DNA of 38,890 nt from M3007 sp044224705 (GCA_044224705.1 JBGAJY010000028.1:1-38890), one strand, 5' to 3'. Counted from the first letter of the stretch, positions 24,939 to 34,150 are shown. Made by a program: numbers and translations. Notes: generated by a model from the letters alone, not told the origin.

Positions 24939-27452
24939 ATGAATGTGATTTTACGCCTACCACTTGCCCGATCTTTCTTGTTTTTACTGCCCTTGGTGGC
25001 CTTTTTTTGCCTTGATGTCTCTGCACAGGGCTCTGGTCCGTACAAGAATCTGGTCACTTCGGTTAATGCAGCAGTTTTTGACACGCTTTCCGGTCTCAAC
25101 CTGAACGTTTACGTCTCCAGTCCGGCTCCCCAGCATGGCACAGTGACTAAAACCGTTCTGAACAGCGGCGGCGGCGGCAATCCCGCAACCATCCAGATCA
25201 GGTATCAGCCCGATCCAGGATTTGCCGGCGTTGACACTTTTACGGTAGAATTGATTTACACCGGTTCCTACCCTTTTCAGGTTTATCAGGCTTACCGTGT
25301 TTCGGTCTACCCTTCTTTGCTTAACCCGAAAGGTGATTTTGCTGTCACGACCATTGGCACCCCGGTTACCATCGACGTCCTGTCCAACGACATCGGTTCG
25401 AACGGTCCGTTATCCCTTAGCGCATTGCCCATCTGGAATCATGGAACAGCCGTCATCAACGGTAATAATATAGTTTTCACTCCTGATCCTGGCTTTACCG
25501 GAATAGCGCATTTGAGTTATACGGTTTGTGATGCATTGCTGCATTGCAAATCGGCACCGGTCAATATTGGTGTAAACAACAATAGCGTCCCGGGAAGTGA
25601 TACCATTCAGCTGGCCACGTCAAAAAACACGCCGTTGACCATGCCGCTTACCTATAGCGGCTACGCCCTGTTCCAGGGTCCGACCAATGGTACAGTGCTC
25701 ATCCAAAGCGGCCAGGCATTTCGGTACACCCCGAATGCCAATTTTACAGGTACCGATCAATTTGTGCTTTCCAACGGGCCGTCCGTTTTCAAAACGGTGA
25801 ATGTGGAAGTGCTGAATACCCCCACGCAGAACACGATGGCCATGGACGATTATGTGTTCACGCCTAAAAACACACCGATCACGTTCAATGTTCGGGACAA
25901 CGATATTGGCAATCTTTCGGTAAAAAGCTGGGTGACGCCCGTCAATTTGCCGGGCTCCATTACACCCACTACACCAAACGGTACGGTCACTTTTACACCC
26001 AATACCAATTTTTCCGGCGTTGCAACTTTCTACTACAAAATTGGAAATATGTTCGTCAGCGACCTGGAAATGGCCGCTGTAAACGTGGTTGTAGGCAACC
26101 TGCCACCTTCTCAGGCTACTTTTGAACTGACCACGCCGAAGAACACACCAATGATCGTGAATTACCAGATTCCCTTCATTGGCTTTGACTTTGCCATTAC
26201 TGATGCGCCCGACCACGGGACTTACCAGTTTTATCCCGGCTATTCCACTCAAACCATAAACGGACAAACCGTTTCCGGCAATAACCTGCTGGTGTATACC
26301 CCCGCTAACGGGTTTACCGGAACCGATGAAATGGAGATCAATTACTGCGTCAGTTCCAATGGTCAGTGCCAACTGGTTAAAATTGTCGCTAGCGTAGTCG
26401 ATGTGGTTTCAACTTCCGGGCCGTATTGTGTGGAAGATTGTGTCTGGGCCGGTGACATCAACTACGATGGCAAAGTGAACAACAAGGACCTTTTGCCATT
26501 GGGTTATTACATGGGCCTCGATGGACAAACCCGGCCGAATGCCAGTTTGGAGTGGTATGGACAGTATGCAACGAATTGGAACAACCCTTATACCGGCACT
26601 CCTATCGATCTCAAACATGCAGATACGGACGGTAATGGCGTGGTAACAGCCGATGACACGCTTGCAATCGGCGTTTTTTATGGCCAGACACATAACCTGA
26701 CGCCCATTATTCCTCCAACATCCAAAAGCCTGCCTTTCTTTTTCAATGTATTGACGCCCAATGCAGGTATTGGTGATTTGGTTCAGGTAGAAGTATCGCT
26801 GGGCAACAGTAGCCTTCCGCTGACAGATCTTTACGGCTTCACATTCGACATGTCGCTCAGCCCTCAAATTGTGGATTCCCTGCTTGAAATGCATTTTTAT
26901 CCTAATTCCTGGCTGAACCTGAATGCACCCTATCTGACCCTTTCCAAGCATCCACAGCAAGGGCGTTTGGAGTCGGCATTTACTCGAATCAATGGTGTTT
27001 CAGCAAGCGGACATGGATTGATCGGCCAGTTTGATTTTGTAATTATTGATATTATTGACGGTGGCAAGCCTGGCGCCCAGCCCTATATGGTGCTAAACAT
27101 AGATTCTCCGAGCCTGTTTTGGTCCGACGGCACTACAACAAATGGCCAAACACAAACCATCCAGATTCCTCTAAATCTCCATCGCAACCAGGCACCGCAG
27201 CCTGTACGCAACCAGGATTTCTACGTCTACCCCTCCCCTGCCAGCGAACTGGTTAATATCCACCTTAACGGAGACGACTTTATCGAATCGCTGATCATTC
27301 TGGATGCCATGGGCCGCCAGGTGTACCAATCCGGCACCGTCGAGTGGGAACATGCAGAGATCGACGTCAGCAATCTCCCGGAAGGTTTTTACGTTGCTTC
27401 GGCACGCACCGCAACTGGGCAGGTGACGAAGAAATTCCAGATTATGCGGTAG
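24939..27452 (+). CDS. Secreted multi-Ig protein with dockerin-like and cohesin-like modules and T9SS sorting domain
   Basis: An 837-residue protein. ATG 24939 opens a signal peptide (MNVILRLPLARSFLFLLPLV, cleaved near SAQG). Residues about 30-490 hold five Ig/cadherin-like repeats with the recurrent elements TPVTIDVLSNDIG, FTPDPGFTGIAHLSYTV, FTPNTNFSGVATFYYKIGN and YTPANGFTGTDEMEINYCV. At about 504-580 two EF-hand-like calcium loops (GDINYDGKVNNKDLLPLGYY and DTDGNGVVTADDTLAIGVFY) form a dockerin-like pair with an inserted segment. Residues about 600-740 resemble a cohesin-type sandwich (GDLVQVEVSLGNSSLPLTDL). The last 75 residues are a type A T9SS sorting domain (FYVYPSPASELVNIHL to VTKKFQIMR). 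It is probably a surface or released adhesive protein; its partner is unknown. Confidence 0.88.
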   Translation: MNVILRLPLARSFLFLLPLVAFFCLDVSAQGSGPYKNLVTSVNAAVFDTLSGLNLNVYVSSPAPQHGTVTKTVLNSGGGGNPATIQIRYQPDPGFAGVDTFTVELIYTGSYPFQVYQAYRVSVYPSLLNPKGDFAVTTIGTPVTIDVLSNDIGSNGPLSLSALPIWNHGTAVINGNNIVFTPDPGFTGIAHLSYTVCDALLHCKSAPVNIGVNNNSVPGSDTIQLATSKNTPLTMPLTYSGYALFQGPTNGTVLIQSGQAFRYTPNANFTGTDQFVLSNGPSVFKTVNVEVLNTPTQNTMAMDDYVFTPKNTPITFNVRDNDIGNLSVKSWVTPVNLPGSITPTTPNGTVTFTPNTNFSGVATFYYKIGNMFVSDLEMAAVNVVVGNLPPSQATFELTTPKNTPMIVNYQIPFIGFDFAITDAPDHGTYQFYPGYSTQTINGQTVSGNNLLVYTPANGFTGTDEMEINYCVSSNGQCQLVKIVASVVDVVSTSGPYCVEDCVWAGDINYDGKVNNKDLLPLGYYMGLDGQTRPNASLEWYGQYATNWNNPYTGTPIDLKHADTDGNGVVTADDTLAIGVFYGQTHNLTPIIPPTSKSLPFFFNVLTPNAGIGDLVQVEVSLGNSSLPLTDLYGFTFDMSLSPQIVDSLLEMHFYPNSWLNLNAPYLTLSKHPQQGRLESAFTRINGVSASGHGLIGQFDFVIIDIIDGGKPGAQPYMVLNIDSPSLFWSDGTTTNGQTQTIQIPLNLHRNQAPQPVRNQDFYVYPSPASELVNIHLNGDDFIESLIILDAMGRQVYQSGTVEWEHAEIDVSNLPEGFYVASARTATGQVTKKFQIMR

Positions 27453-27490
27453 CTACAATTCAAGCAAATTCTAATTCATGGCATACTAAG

Positions 27491-27525
27491 AGCCCGCCAC
27501 CTGAATGCAGGAGGCGGGCTTTTTT
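27491..27525 (+). terminator. Rho-independent terminator after the Ig-repeat gene
   Basis: AGCCCGCC pairs with GGCGGGCT across a 14-base loop and runs into TTTTT, 38 bases after the stop codon. Confidence 0.85.
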
Positions 27526-27536
27526 ACCTGAAATGG

Positions 27537-28151
27537 TCAAATCAGATAATTCAACCCGAAAAACAGCACAAGGTAAATCCACAGACCATCCAAAAAATGC
27601 CAGTAAACGGTTAAGAGCCTGAGTTTGAGGCGTTTCTCCGGATCCGAAAAGTAAACCAATACCGTCACGGGGTCTACCATACGTTTTTTGGCTGTTCGGT
27701 AAAAAAGGACCAGAAAGGGCAAGCCCCCGAACACGTGGGCCAGATGGACAAACGAGATCAGGTAGAGATAGGCCGTTGTCGTCGAAGTGCTCAGGGCGAT
27801 ATTGTTGCGAAAAAGCCAGGCCCAGGCTATTCCCTGCATCACCATAAACAGCAACGATAATCCAATGGTGTACCGCAGATTTTGTTGATACCCCTCAGTA
27901 TCATCCCCGAGATAGCAACGTTTGGCAAGAATCATCGTATAACTGCTGCCTAACAAAATCAGGGTATTAAACAGGAAAAGAAAAGGAAGGCGCACCGGTG
28001 GGACGTGCATCGTGATCCGGGTGTACACATATGCAATGGTCAGGGCCAGAAAAAGGGCTGAAAGCCCAAATAGCAACAACGACAACATGACATTGCCCGG
28101 ATGAAAAAGAAAGTTGTCGTCTTGTGCGACCGGAGTTGGCTTTCCCTGCAT
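27537..28151 (-). CDS. Heme-copper oxidase subunit III family protein
   Basis: A 204-residue membrane protein with five hydrophobic segments. The last helices carry the subunit III signatures SFVHLAHVFGGLPFLVLFYR and the closing motif RLLTVYWHFLDGLWIYLVLFF. The N-terminus, HPGNVMLSLLLFGLSALFLA, also matches. Subunit III stabilises the catalytic subunit I of aa3- or bo3-type terminal oxidases in the inner membrane. The short five-helix form is common in bacteria. Other oxidase subunits are not in the window, so it is an orphan or accessory copy. Transcribed alone, converging on the Ig-repeat gene; the terminator at 27491-27525 serves the opposite strand. I prefer the first ATG, though the Met at residue 21 is an alternative. 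Confidence 0.88.
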   Translation of the reverse strand: MQGKPTPVAQDDNFLFHPGNVMLSLLLFGLSALFLALTIAYVYTRITMHVPPVRLPFLFLFNTLILLGSSYTMILAKRCYLGDDTEGYQQNLRYTIGLSLLFMVMQGIAWAWLFRNNIALSTSTTTAYLYLISFVHLAHVFGGLPFLVLFYRTAKKRMVDPVTVLVYFSDPEKRLKLRLLTVYWHFLDGLWIYLVLFFGLNYLI

Positions 28152-28267
28152 ATTATATATAGGTGTAGATTTCGACGGTTGGTGATGTCAGCATACCATT
28201 CGGCAGGTATTTTGCTGTTAACAAATTCACCCGGGAGTCTGTTCTAACAAAGGTGCATTTGAAAGGG

Positions 28268-28275
28268 TATTTTTG
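28268..28275 (+). promoter_or_regulatory. Candidate -7 element (TATTTTTG) of the BNR-repeat gene
   Basis: TAnnTTTG match 31 bases before ATG 28307. No good -33 TTG at about 21 bases. Confidence 0.4.
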
Positions 28276-28306
28276 TACGCTTTTTTTAATCAAAACATAC
28301 CGATTT

Positions 28307-31300
28307 ATGAGAAACAACTACTTGATCACTACACTGTTGCTGGTTGTGTTGCTTGGAGGAGCATGCCGTTCTTTTCAAAAAATCTGGATGGAAAAGGAAA
28401 ACGACGAGCATGAGTCCCTCGAAGGCAAAACCGAACCCTATGACCTTTTTTCTTTCGAACGATCCTACCCTGACCGTGATTTTGATTGGCAGGGCTGGAG
28501 AAAGGCCATCCAGCAGGCTCGACAAAACGAGGCGTATGTTTCAGCAGAACGATCCTCATGCCCCGGGCAATCGCTCAACTGGACACTTCAAGGCGCTTCC
28601 AATGTAGCAGGCAGGATAAATTCGCTCGCCATTCAGCCTGGGAACGAAACAACCATTTTGGCAGGATTCGCAGGCGGGGGAATTTTCAAATCCATCGATG
28701 GCGGGGTAAATTGGGTTCCGGTATTCGACGATCAGCCAGAACTGGCGATCGGCGACATTACCTTCGACCCGAGCAATCCCAATGTCGTGTATGCCGGCAC
28801 CGGCGACCCTAACATCCCTTCCATTGTGTTCAATGGCAACGGCGTGTACAAAAGCACAAATGCCGGTAACACCTGGTCCTATCTTGGGTTGGGCCAACAA
28901 GGCATCATTTCAAAAATACTCGTCGACCCGACCAACTCCAACAACCTGTACGTTGCCACGATGGGCAATCCGTATGTGCGCACGCCCGACCGCGGGGTCT
29001 ATAAAAGTGTCGATGGCGGGCAAACCTGGATCAAAGTGCTGTACACCAGCAACCAGGCCGGTGCCAGCGATCTGATCATGAACCCACAAAATCCCCAAAT
29101 CCTCTACGCTTCGTTTTGGGACCGCATCAGGAACAACCATGAATCGGTGATTTATGGCCCGCACGCCAAAGTGTACAAAACCACTGATGGGGGGATCAAC
29201 TGGTCTGCCCTCAGTGGCGGATTGCCGGCGGGTATCATGGGACGCACCGGATTGGCCATTTCTCAACAGAATCCGGATAAAGTCTACGCTATTTACGTGG
29301 ACACTCTTTCCACTGTCGGCGGATTGTTCAGATCCATCGATGGCGGCACAAACTGGACACAAATGAATACCAACGCCATCGACGATGCTTTCAGTGACTT
29401 CGGGTGGTATTTTGGAAAAGTCCGGGTAAATCCGACCAACGACGACGAAGTGTATATTCTGGGTGTTTTGCTTTGGCGAAAGGCTTCGGGCAGTACTACA
29501 TGGCAGGTGGGAGCAGGTGCACATGCCGATACGCATGATCTGCTTTTTGCCCCTTCCGGACGGCGTTTTTTGGCAACCGATGGCGGCGTTTATCGAAATG
29601 AAGTGAATTCTTCAACATGGGTAAAAAGCAAAAATCTGCCGACCACCCAGTTCTACCACACCAATTTCAACCCGCACACGCCGGACGTTTATTGGGGCGG
29701 CGCCCAGGATAATGGCATCCAGATGGGCAACAAGGATGCTATAAACAATTGGCAATCAGTCTTTTCTGCTGACGGATTTCATTCGCTGTTTCATCCGACC
29801 GATTCCAACACCTTTTGGATTGAAATTCAGAACGGGGTAATTCATAAAACTACTGACGGCGGCAATACCTGGCAATATGGCCAGGCAGCATTAGGCACAG
29901 GCGACCGCTGCAACTGGGATATGCCCGTTTTTACCAGCGTACACAACCCCAATCAGTTTTATGCTGCGACATACCGGGTGTACTCAGGAGTGGGCGCCTC
30001 AGGATGGAGCGCTGTTTCACCCGACCTGACCGACGGTGTGATTTACGGCGAACGCTTCCACAACGTTTCGGCGGTTGCCGAGTCGCCCCTCGTGGCTGGC
30101 AAACTGATTGCCGGAACCTCTGATGGAAATGTGTTTTGGCGGGATATCGACAACCAATGGTACACCATCAACATGGGTCTGCCCAACCGCTATGTGACCT
30201 CCGTGTGCGGCTCTCCTTCCCATGCCAACCGCTTTTACGTGACACATTCCGGCTTCCGGGATAATGAAAATATTCCACACATCCATCGCACCGACAACAG
30301 CGGGCTGACCTGGCAGGACATTTCCGGCAACCTTCCGCAAATACCTGTGAACGACCTGTTCGTATTGCCCAACCATGCGGACAGTATCCTGTTTGCAGCC
30401 ACCGATGCAGGGGTGTATTTTACGATGAACAGCGGTGCCATCTGGCATCGTCTGGGTGGCAACCTGCCATTCCTGCCGGTATTCGACCTGGAGCACAATC
30501 CTGTACGCAAAGAATTGGTCGCCGCAACATACGCTCGCGGGATCTGGACCTTTCCACTGGATTCACTCCTGCTGCAGCAATCGCCCGTTACGGTAAGCGT
30601 CAGCGGCAACATCCGGACAGACGCTGATAGCGCGGTGGCCAATGTCATTGTCGGACCGGATATCACTGGAACAAACGGTGTATATGATATTACAGGGGTG
30701 CCTGGTTGTCAGACATTTATAACAAAACCGCATCGTCTCGACGGCTTGCTCAACGGGGTCAGCACTTTCGATCTTGCACTGATCAGCAAACATATTCTGG
30801 GTATTGATCCCCTTCCGACGCCTTACCGGATCATCGCTGCCGACGCAAACAAGTCCAACAGCGTCACCACTTTCGATATCGTGGTGCTGCGCAAATTGCT
30901 GCTCGGGGTGGATTCGGTGCTACCGGGCAACACCTCATGGCGATTCGTGCCGGCCAGTTTTAATTTCCCCAATCCACAAAATCCGTTCACAGTTGCCCCA
31001 TTTCCCGACTCCATCGAAGTGCCGTTGTTCACGAGTCCGGTTGCAGACCTGGATTTTATAGGAATCAAAGTTGGCGACGTCAATGGCTCAGTCAACGCCT
31101 CTTCGTTGAGCGGAGATTTTTCGGAGGACCGCGAAGGAGGGGAATGGCCTCTTTTTGTCCGGGAAGAACATTTTGCAGCCGGAGAACGTGTTGTCGCTGA
31201 TTTCTCAGGTGATTGCGCTTCTGTGGCGGGTGCCCAGTTCTCTTTGTTTTTTGATCCGGCTCAATTGGTTTTTGAAAAAATCGAACCGCTTGCGCCAGGC

Positions 31301-31546
31301 CTCACAGCAGAGCATTTCGCCTCCAATCGGGCGCCCCATGGCGTTGTAAGTTTCGCCTTCGAAAACCCCTGGGCAAAAAACAATGCCCCGGCATGGAGCA
31401 CACAACCCTTGTTTCGTATGGTTTTCACGGCCCGTCGGGACGGTGTTTTAACGAAACTCGTTCCATTTAGGCGACACTCCTACCCCTTCGGCAGCGTATC
31501 GGGCCGAGGGAAATGCGCTGAAACCTTCATTGCATTTTTCGAATAA
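28307..31546 (+). CDS. Secreted BNR/sortilin-type repeat protein with dockerin- and cohesin-like modules, frameshifted near its end
   Basis: The open frame gives 1079 residues from ATG 28307. It starts with a hydrophobic segment (MRNNYLITTLLLVVLLGGAC) whose Cys could be lipidated, though the box is weak. Residues about 95-750 form a beta-propeller region with BNR/Asp-box motifs: FKSIDGGVNWVPV, YKSTNAGNTWSYL, YKSVDGGQTWIKV, FRSIDGGTNWTQM, HKTTDGGNTWQYG. At about 813-870 a dockerin-like pair is seen (LNGVSTFDLALISKHILGID; DANKSNSVTTFDIVVLRKLL), and at about 945-1054 a cohesin-like sandwich (AGAQFSLFFDPAQLVFEKIE). After VPF (31468) the frame degrades and stops at 31544-31546. The neighbouring frame then reads sensibly, and the original frame resumes as a T9SS sorting domain to 31810. 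The intact protein would have about 1167 residues. It may be exported by T9SS, but only if the ends are joined. Confidence 0.85.
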   Translation: MRNNYLITTLLLVVLLGGACRSFQKIWMEKENDEHESLEGKTEPYDLFSFERSYPDRDFDWQGWRKAIQQARQNEAYVSAERSSCPGQSLNWTLQGASNVAGRINSLAIQPGNETTILAGFAGGGIFKSIDGGVNWVPVFDDQPELAIGDITFDPSNPNVVYAGTGDPNIPSIVFNGNGVYKSTNAGNTWSYLGLGQQGIISKILVDPTNSNNLYVATMGNPYVRTPDRGVYKSVDGGQTWIKVLYTSNQAGASDLIMNPQNPQILYASFWDRIRNNHESVIYGPHAKVYKTTDGGINWSALSGGLPAGIMGRTGLAISQQNPDKVYAIYVDTLSTVGGLFRSIDGGTNWTQMNTNAIDDAFSDFGWYFGKVRVNPTNDDEVYILGVLLWRKASGSTTWQVGAGAHADTHDLLFAPSGRRFLATDGGVYRNEVNSSTWVKSKNLPTTQFYHTNFNPHTPDVYWGGAQDNGIQMGNKDAINNWQSVFSADGFHSLFHPTDSNTFWIEIQNGVIHKTTDGGNTWQYGQAALGTGDRCNWDMPVFTSVHNPNQFYAATYRVYSGVGASGWSAVSPDLTDGVIYGERFHNVSAVAESPLVAGKLIAGTSDGNVFWRDIDNQWYTINMGLPNRYVTSVCGSPSHANRFYVTHSGFRDNENIPHIHRTDNSGLTWQDISGNLPQIPVNDLFVLPNHADSILFAATDAGVYFTMNSGAIWHRLGGNLPFLPVFDLEHNPVRKELVAATYARGIWTFPLDSLLLQQSPVTVSVSGNIRTDADSAVANVIVGPDITGTNGVYDITGVPGCQTFITKPHRLDGLLNGVSTFDLALISKHILGIDPLPTPYRIIAADANKSNSVTTFDIVVLRKLLLGVDSVLPGNTSWRFVPASFNFPNPQNPFTVAPFPDSIEVPLFTSPVADLDFIGIKVGDVNGSVNASSLSGDFSEDREGGEWPLFVREEHFAAGERVVADFSGDCASVAGAQFSLFFDPAQLVFEKIEPLAPGLTAEHFASNRAPHGVVSFAFENPWAKNNAPAWSTQPLFRMVFTARRDGVLTKLVPFRRHSYPFGSVSGRGKCAETFIAFFE

Positions 31547-31570
31547 TACCGCCCTGACGGAAGCCGGTGT

Positions 31571-31810
31571 TTCCCCAATCCTTTTGGCAGCGGCGGCGCC
31601 TGGCTGGCTTTTCCGTCAGTGACAGAACCTTCTGCCAATCTCCAATTATTTGACAATCAGGGAAAAATGATTTTTCAAAAGAGCTTTAACGCGGAAGAAA
31701 CAGGTAGTCCTTTTTATTTGTCATCTGAAATTTTTCCATCAAAGGGCATTTATTTCTGGAAAATCAATGTCGGAACGGAGGTATTTAATGGAAAAATGGT
31801 TTTCCAGTAA
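31571..31810 (+). pseudogene. Detached T9SS C-terminal sorting domain of the BNR-repeat gene
   Basis: From 31571 the sequence reads FPNPFGSGGAWLAFPSVTEP and continues through LQLFDNQGKMIFQKSF and IFPSKGIYFWKINV to GKMVFQ and a stop at 31808-31810, a complete type A sorting domain. It is in the same frame as the main gene but separated from it by a stop at 31544-31546. Between 31470 and about 31572 the +1 frame reads TPSAAYRAEGNALKPSL and onward, joining both parts. Two opposite one-base changes (an extra base near 31470, a missing T near 31570) explain this. No independent start or promoter is seen. Confidence 0.8.
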
Positions 31811-31815
31811 GACGC

Positions 31816-31846
31816 GAAAAGCCGGACGGAACCCGCCCGGCTTTTC
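31816..31846. terminator. Hairpin terminator between convergent genes
   Basis: GAAAAGCCGG pairs perfectly with CCGGCTTTTC around an 11-base loop, followed by TTTT. It lies between the stops of the BNR-gene tail and the oxidase gene and could act on both strands. Confidence 0.85.
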
Positions 31847-31850
31847 TTTT

Positions 31851-33119
31851 TCAAGGGGCCTTGGCCAGTGAAGAAGACTGGATTTCGGCCACATTTTTGC
31901 AGCCCGCGAGGCCCATGGTGAGTTCAAAATCGGCCATCCAGTTTTCAATCAGCGCCTCCACTCCTCGCTGACCGTCCAACGCCAGCGCGTAGCAATAGGG
32001 CCGCCCGATGCCCACTGCCGCTGCGCCCAAAGCCAGCGCTTTAAATACGTCAGCCCCTGTCCTCACCCCGCTGTCGAACAGCACCGGAACCTTGCCGCGT
32101 ACAGCCTCGACAATTCCGGGAAGCGCGTCAATCGCCCCGATGGCGCCATCTACCTGCCGTCCGCCATGATTGGATACGTAAATCCCGTCAACTCCATAAT
32201 CCAGGGCTTTTCGCGCATCTTCAGGATGTAAAATGCCTTTCAGGATAATAGGAAGCCGGGTATGTTGACGCAGAAAAGGAAGATCGGCCCAGGCAATGTT
32301 GGGCCGGGAATAGATTTGAGTGAATTTGCGAACGGCGCGTGTACCCTTGCCGGAGCGCAGGTTTTGTAAAAAGCTGCCCGGAAAATGCCTGGCAGCAGAC
32401 AGCAAGGTCCGAACTGCGTCATAAGTGATGCTTCTTTTAGCCGGCGCCTCAGCTTCGGGTTCATCCAACAACCGGAGAAAAACGGGGTCGGAAGTATATT
32501 GAGCAATACCCATTCCTTGTAAAAATGGCAGCCACCCCAAATCCAGGTCGCGGGTACGCCAACCCAACATAGTGGTGTCGAGAGTAACCACAACGGCGGA
32601 GCAGCCGCAGGCCTCCGCCCGTTGCATCAGGCTGATTGCCAGTTCGTCCGAACGACTCCAGTACAATTGGAAAAACCGGGGTGTATCGGCTATGGCGGCC
32701 GCGCAGCGTTCCATCGGGACAGAAGCCTGATTGGAAAAAACGTAAGGCACTCCCCAGGTACCTGCGGCACGAGCAACCGCCAGATCGGCCTCCGGATGCG
32801 CCATTTCCAACACTCCGATAGGCGCAAAAAAGAAGGGAACCGGTATTTTTTGACCCAATAATTCCGTGGAAGTATCCCGGTTTTCCACATTTCGAAGCAT
32901 TCGGGGCCATATTCGCCAACGATCAAATCCGCGTTCATTGGCATCGGCTGTACGCTCCAATCCTGCGCTCCCTGCAATATACGCCCAGGCCTCGGGGGGC
33001 ATCGACTGATGCGCACGACGTTCAAGTTCTGCAGGGCCAAAAGGAATTTTTTGCCTTTGGCCGTAGGCGCCATCGAGGTACACAGCGCGCTGACGGCTCA
33101 ATGCATCAGGTTTTTTCAT
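31851..33119 (-). CDS. FMN-dependent alpha-hydroxy-acid oxidizing protein, lactate 2-monooxygenase-like
   Basis: A 422-residue TIM-barrel flavoenzyme of the glycolate oxidase/lactate dehydrogenase/lactate monooxygenase family, which oxidises L-2-hydroxy acids. Key positions are visible: FFFAPIGVLEMAHPEADLAV for the FMN phosphate region, SNQASVPME, QLYWSRSDELA, VVTLDTTMLGWRTRDL, the catalytic-Lys strand LPIILKGILHPEDA, and the active-site SNHGGRQVDGA with His318 and Arg321, then LFDSGVRTGADVFKALALGA and GIGRPYCYAL. The length and the region about 200-260 (GWLPFLQGMGIAQYTSDPVF) resemble lactate 2-monooxygenase, which releases acetate and CO2, more than lactate dehydrogenase. Substrate cannot be proved from sequence. 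It is a single gene, divergent from the rlpA-like gene. Confidence 0.9.
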   Translation of the reverse strand: MKKPDALSRQRAVYLDGAYGQRQKIPFGPAELERRAHQSMPPEAWAYIAGSAGLERTADANERGFDRWRIWPRMLRNVENRDTSTELLGQKIPVPFFFAPIGVLEMAHPEADLAVARAAGTWGVPYVFSNQASVPMERCAAAIADTPRFFQLYWSRSDELAISLMQRAEACGCSAVVVTLDTTMLGWRTRDLDLGWLPFLQGMGIAQYTSDPVFLRLLDEPEAEAPAKRSITYDAVRTLLSAARHFPGSFLQNLRSGKGTRAVRKFTQIYSRPNIAWADLPFLRQHTRLPIILKGILHPEDARKALDYGVDGIYVSNHGGRQVDGAIGAIDALPGIVEAVRGKVPVLFDSGVRTGADVFKALALGAAAVGIGRPYCYALALDGQRGVEALIENWMADFELTMGLAGCKNVAEIQSSSLAKAP

Positions 33120-33207
33120 CGTGATTTCATCTGATTATCAATGATTTATTGAGGCGTACTGATTTTTTTTTCGGGCCAATAACAAAAGTTTGGCGCGCTT
33201 TCATCGT

Positions 33208-33215
33208 TACCTTTG
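33208..33215 (+). promoter_or_regulatory. Candidate -7 element (TACCTTTG) of the RlpA-like gene
   Basis: TAnnTTTG match 38 bases before ATG 33254. A TTTG at 33189-33192 is only 15 bases upstream, shorter than the usual spacing, so support is moderate. Confidence 0.45.
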
Positions 33216-33253
33216 TCAATCAAGCAAATACTGTTCACGTAAACATCGCTACC

Positions 33254-34150
33254 ATGATCCGCCAAACCCTTAACATTCTCTTCCTTTTTTCCACTCTGAC
33301 TGCCGGCTGGCTGGGCCTAACGGCCTTCGAATGGGCCCTGGAAGAATATGGCAAAGTTGGTTACTACTCCGACGCCTTACACGGCCGCAAAACGTCAAGC
33401 GGCGAAATTTACGACAAAAACGCACTCACCTGCGCCCATAAAAGCCTTCCATTTGGCACCCTGGTCAGGATAACGCGCCTCGATAATAAACTTTCGGTAG
33501 TCGTTCGCGTCAATGATCGCGGTCCCTATCGCGATGGCTATGTGATCGAAGTCTCGCGTCGAGGTGCCGAAGAACTTGACCTGATCAAAGTCGGATCCGC
33601 AAAGGTCAAAGTGGAAGTAATTGAAAAACCGGTCGAAGAAGAGCGCTCTACCCTGGTCCCGCCATCCCAAACATCGAAGCCGGCCACAAACGTTGCCAAT
33701 GATGCCCGGCCGGCACAATACAGCACATCCAGCACCGCGAAACCAACTGCGGCAACCAAGGGTGTGACAAATTCCAAACCGACGACTGCGGCAAAAACAG
33801 CCGCTCCGTCCACTGCGGATGCCACCAAACTTCCATCGGCTAAAACAGCCAACACACCTTCCGAGTTGTACCAAATAGATCTGCAAAAGCCCCCCAAACA
33901 AGGCTTTGGCGTACAGGTGACCACCCTTTACAATGCTCCCAATGTATTTCCGGAGATTGCCAAACTCCAGAAAATATGGCCGGGCAAGGTGTTGCTTACC
34001 ATGCAGCCCATGCCGGAAGCAACCGAGAATACAATTTACAAACTCATCCTCGGCCCGGTAACCGATCGCCCTACAGCAGAAAAACTGCGCAAGGAAGCCA
34101 TCAAAAAAGGCTACTCCAAGTGCTTCGTGGTTGATTTAAGCCAAATTTGA
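33254..34150 (+). CDS. rlpA: RlpA-like septal ring protein with SPOR-like domain
   Basis: A 298-residue envelope protein. Residues 1-25 form a signal peptide or anchor. Residues about 30-120 form the RlpA double-psi beta-barrel: GKVGYYSDALHGRKTSSGEI, then ALTCAHKSLPFGTLVRITRL (His) and VVVRVNDRGPYRDGYVIEVS (Asp), the residues linked to lytic transglycosylase activity on denuded peptidoglycan. A Thr/Ala/Lys-rich linker (about 136-202) leads to a C-terminal SPOR-like domain (GFGVQVTTLYNAPNVF to GYSKCFVVDLSQI), which in relatives binds denuded glycans at the division site. ATG 33254 is chosen because it opens the signal peptide; the frame from 33149 has no such feature. A strong terminator follows. 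Confidence 0.88.
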   Translation: MIRQTLNILFLFSTLTAGWLGLTAFEWALEEYGKVGYYSDALHGRKTSSGEIYDKNALTCAHKSLPFGTLVRITRLDNKLSVVVRVNDRGPYRDGYVIEVSRRGAEELDLIKVGSAKVKVEVIEKPVEEERSTLVPPSQTSKPATNVANDARPAQYSTSSTAKPTAATKGVTNSKPTTAAKTAAPSTADATKLPSAKTANTPSELYQIDLQKPPKQGFGVQVTTLYNAPNVFPEIAKLQKIWPGKVLLTMQPMPEATENTIYKLILGPVTDRPTAEKLRKEAIKKGYSKCFVVDLSQI

